The notes beneath the pieces are model-generated. The model did not search any database, was not told where the DNA came from, and worked only from the letters and a program-made list of their open reading frames with translations. DNA of 64,000 bases from BS750m-G69 sp964441235 (GTDB lineage Bacteria; Fidelibacterota; UBA2242), in contig CAYTUQ010000001.1 of the NCBI GenBank assembly GCA_964441235.1, positions 112,253-176,252 of the forward strand, read 5' to 3'. This document shows, in pieces, positions 61,917-64,000 of the stretch. Position 1 is the first letter of the stretch, and every line of letters begins with the position of its first letter. The translations under genes and the position numbers were made by a program.

Positions 61917-63788
61917 ATGAGCAACAATCATCATAAGAAATTAATCCGTCAATTGGGTGGAACAGATGTTTTTTGTATTGCTGCTGGTGCAATGATCAGT
62001 TCCGGTTTGTTTGTCTTACCCGGAATAATCTATGCAAAAGTCGGTCCTGCGGTTATTCTGGTCTATATTCTTGCGGGCATGTTTGCTATACCTGCCCTGT
62101 TTTCTAAAGCGGAATTGACTACTGCTATGCCTAAAGCAGGAGGTAGTTACTTTTTTATTGAGCGTAGTATGGGCTCAGTGGCTGGGACTATTGGTGGGTT
62201 CGCAAGTTGGTTTTCACTCAGTCTGAAAAGTGCATTTGCTTTAGTTGGTATTAGTGTATTTATAACCTTGATTAATCCGGATATTACTGAGGTGCAGATA
62301 AAGCTCATTGCTGTTGGGCTCTGTATGTTTTTTACAGTTCTTAATGTGGTAAGTGTTAAAATTACAGGTAAAGTTCAGGTTTTCCTTGTATTTATTCTTA
62401 TCGCTTTATTGCTTTTGTATGTCTTTCGGGGAATGATGTCACTCGACGTTAATCGCTATGTTCCATTTATGATATCTGATCGAAGTGCAGTATTTGCCGC
62501 AGTAGGGATGGTTTTTATATCGTTTGGAGGACTGACGAAGATTTCAAGTATTGCTGAAGAAGTCAAGAATCCAACCAGGAATATACCATTTGGGATGATA
62601 TTAGCATTTTGTGTTGTAATGTTTCTTTATGGAGCGACTATTTTTGTTACAGTCGGTTTGCTTGATAGACACGAATTTACGGGTTCCTTTACTCCTCTAT
62701 CAATTGGCGGAACTAAAATCTTTGGCTCAATTGGCGGCGTAATTATGGCATTTGCTGCCATATTTGCGTTTATTTCCACTGCAAATGCAGGTATATTATC
62801 TGCCTCGCGCTTTCCTGTGGCAATGAGTAGAGATCAGTTTTTACCGGGATTTTTTGCAAAAGTAAACAAGCGATTCAATACCCCACACTATTCCATAATA
62901 TTTACCGGGATTTTTATGATAGTGGTCATTACCTTTCTGGATTTAGAAAATCTTGTTAAAGTTGCCTCTACAATGAAAATTATTGAATTTATTTTAGTTT
63001 TAATGGCATGTGTTATTATGCGTGAAAGCAAGATTTTAAATTATAAACCTACATTCATTTCACCACTTTATCCTTGGATTCAGATAATTGGAATTCTTGC
63101 TTATTCCTTTTTTGTTTATAAGATGGGAACTTCGGCACTTTTTACAACTATAGGATTCGTTATTTTATGCCTATTATGGCATAGAATTTATATTCGTGAT
63201 AGGGCAAAATCAAAATCTGCCCTTATACATATAGTTGAACGTGTTACCGCTAAAGAAATTGGCGGTGATTCGTTACATGCGGAATTAGGCGAGATTTTAA
63301 GGGAGCGTGATAAGATAATCGAGGACAGGTTTGATAAATTGGTGAAAAAATGTGAGATAATTGATATAGGTAAACAAACTTCACTTGAGGATTTTTTCAC
63401 AATTGTTGCAGACAAAATCGCAAATAGATTGGATGTTGATCCCAGACAATTGTTTGATTCTTTTATTGAGCGCGAGAAAGAGTCAACAACGACTATACGA
63501 CCGGGCCTGGCGATTCCACATATAACTATTGATGGTGAGAATAAATTTGAATTGGTTATAGCAAGATGTGAGGCCGGCATTAATTTTATTGAGAGTATGC
63601 CACCTGTTTATGCTGTTTTTGTATTAGTCGGCTCCCGTGATGAAAGGAACTTTCATCTGCGCGCATTATCTGCAATTGCGCAAGTAGCACAGGGTGCGGA
63701 TTTTGATAGAGATTGGCTGCATGCTAAAAATATAGAGCAGCTGCGTGATATTATACTTCTTTCAACAAGGCGCCGTGAAAAAGCATAA
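61917..63788 (+). CDS. APC-family amino acid permease fused to a PTS EIIA-like domain
   Basis: Residues 1-430 are a roughly 12-TM APC (amino acid/polyamine/organocation) transporter: DVFCIAAGAMISSGLFVLPG, GGSYFFIERSMGSVAG and later SFGGLTKISSIAEEVKNPTRN. Residues about 480-610 are a type-2 PTS EIIA-like domain with RPGLAIPHI, whose His should be the phosphorylation site. The fusion suggests that uptake is gated by PTS phosphorylation, but the partner EI/HPr or PTS-Ntr proteins are not in the window. It begins 25 bp after the frameshifted GGDEF gene. Confidence 0.85.
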   Translation: MSNNHHKKLIRQLGGTDVFCIAAGAMISSGLFVLPGIIYAKVGPAVILVYILAGMFAIPALFSKAELTTAMPKAGGSYFFIERSMGSVAGTIGGFASWFSLSLKSAFALVGISVFITLINPDITEVQIKLIAVGLCMFFTVLNVVSVKITGKVQVFLVFILIALLLLYVFRGMMSLDVNRYVPFMISDRSAVFAAVGMVFISFGGLTKISSIAEEVKNPTRNIPFGMILAFCVVMFLYGATIFVTVGLLDRHEFTGSFTPLSIGGTKIFGSIGGVIMAFAAIFAFISTANAGILSASRFPVAMSRDQFLPGFFAKVNKRFNTPHYSIIFTGIFMIVVITFLDLENLVKVASTMKIIEFILVLMACVIMRESKILNYKPTFISPLYPWIQIIGILAYSFFVYKMGTSALFTTIGFVILCLLWHRIYIRDRAKSKSALIHIVERVTAKEIGGDSLHAELGEILRERDKIIEDRFDKLVKKCEIIDIGKQTSLEDFFTIVADKIANRLDVDPRQLFDSFIEREKESTTTIRPGLAIPHITIDGENKFELVIARCEAGINFIESMPPVYAVFVLVGSRDERNFHLRALSAIAQVAQGADFDRDWLHAKNIEQLRDIILLSTRRREKA

Positions 63789-64000
63789 GGATTCGAGTCT
63801 AAATATACCGGATTGCTTCTCCGGCAGCCTTGCGAAGATAACTCCAACACAAGCCCTAAACCACAAACTTCGTCCCTCTCGCAGTTATTCTACGGAAAGG
63901 CGTTCCTCCGGAACAATCTGAGATTTAAAATTATTTTCTCCTTAAATCCCAAGTTTGACAGTTCGTTATAAGAAGAGGCGGTTTAAAAAATGTTTCTCGA
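63789..64000. other. Right-end gap with possible start of a further gene
   Basis: No complete gene is visible. TTGACA occurs at 63955-63960. GAGG (63974) precedes ATG 63990, which opens a frame running past the window end. The evidence is too slight to name a product. Confidence 0.25.

Noticed and set aside
1..64000. CRISPR arrays, integrases and complete insertion sequences.
   Set aside because: I saw no regularly spaced direct repeats, transposase ORF or integrase. The repeats found are small hairpins.

Overview
The window is AT-rich bacterial chromosome spanning the replication-origin region. It encodes lipid A enzymes (LpxH, LpxB, LpxK), SurA-type periplasmic chaperones and a LolA-like protein, so the cell should have an outer membrane. 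A DivIVA-domain protein, butyrate kinase with phosphate butyryltransferase, tryptophanase, and a long surface protein with FG-GAP and Ig-like repeats fit an anaerobic, amino-acid-fermenting member of a little-cultured Gram-negative lineage, perhaps near the FCB group. I cannot name a phylum from sequence alone.

From about 26 to 21718 every gene is on the minus strand: a PNP-like protein, DivIVA, YggT, gyrA, gyrB, a DciA-like protein, recF, dnaN, three parvulin-type chaperones, mfd, mnmG, mnmE, yidC, yidD, rnpA and rpmH (rpmH is short; I located it by translation). At about 21.72-22.12 kb the coding strand switches and dnaA, lexA and ssb run on the plus strand. This AT-rich gap is the best oriC candidate. 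The 8627-8940 gap upstream of dnaN shares an 18-bp DnaA-box-like word with it. Two parS-type palindromes flank mnmG, one perfect and one with a single mismatch, although parA, parB and rsmG are not in the window.

From 25 to 46 kb there is a mosaic of metabolic and accessory genes: a TGS-domain nucleoside kinase, a membrane protein, a P-loop kinase-like protein, ArsC, QueG, an ABC exporter with a LolA-like protein and a PadR regulator, tryptophanase, ptb-buk, lpxH, a decayed gene, purA, secDF, and a RelE/ParE toxin-antitoxin pair. The intergenic spaces hold several hairpins and repeats.

From 46.5 to 64 kb there is a 1070-residue surface protein, a minus-strand lipid A operon (Gfo/Idh/MocA oxidoreductase, methyltransferase-like protein, lpxB, DUF374 acyltransferase, lpxK), a 5'-nucleotidase with a Tsx-like outer-membrane protein, tRNA-His and tRNA-Glu, a PAP2-like protein, glgC, pcm, a frameshifted diguanylate cyclase gene and an APC permease fused to a PTS EIIA domain. 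Copies of a hairpin repeat occupy gaps near 34.0, 57.2, 60.3 and 61.0 kb.

I found no wholly new multi-gene system. The most notable items are the rearranged origin with two possible DnaA-binding regions, the parS sites built into start codons, the APC-EIIA fusion, the altered quinolone-pocket residues of GyrA, and the structured intergenic repeats.
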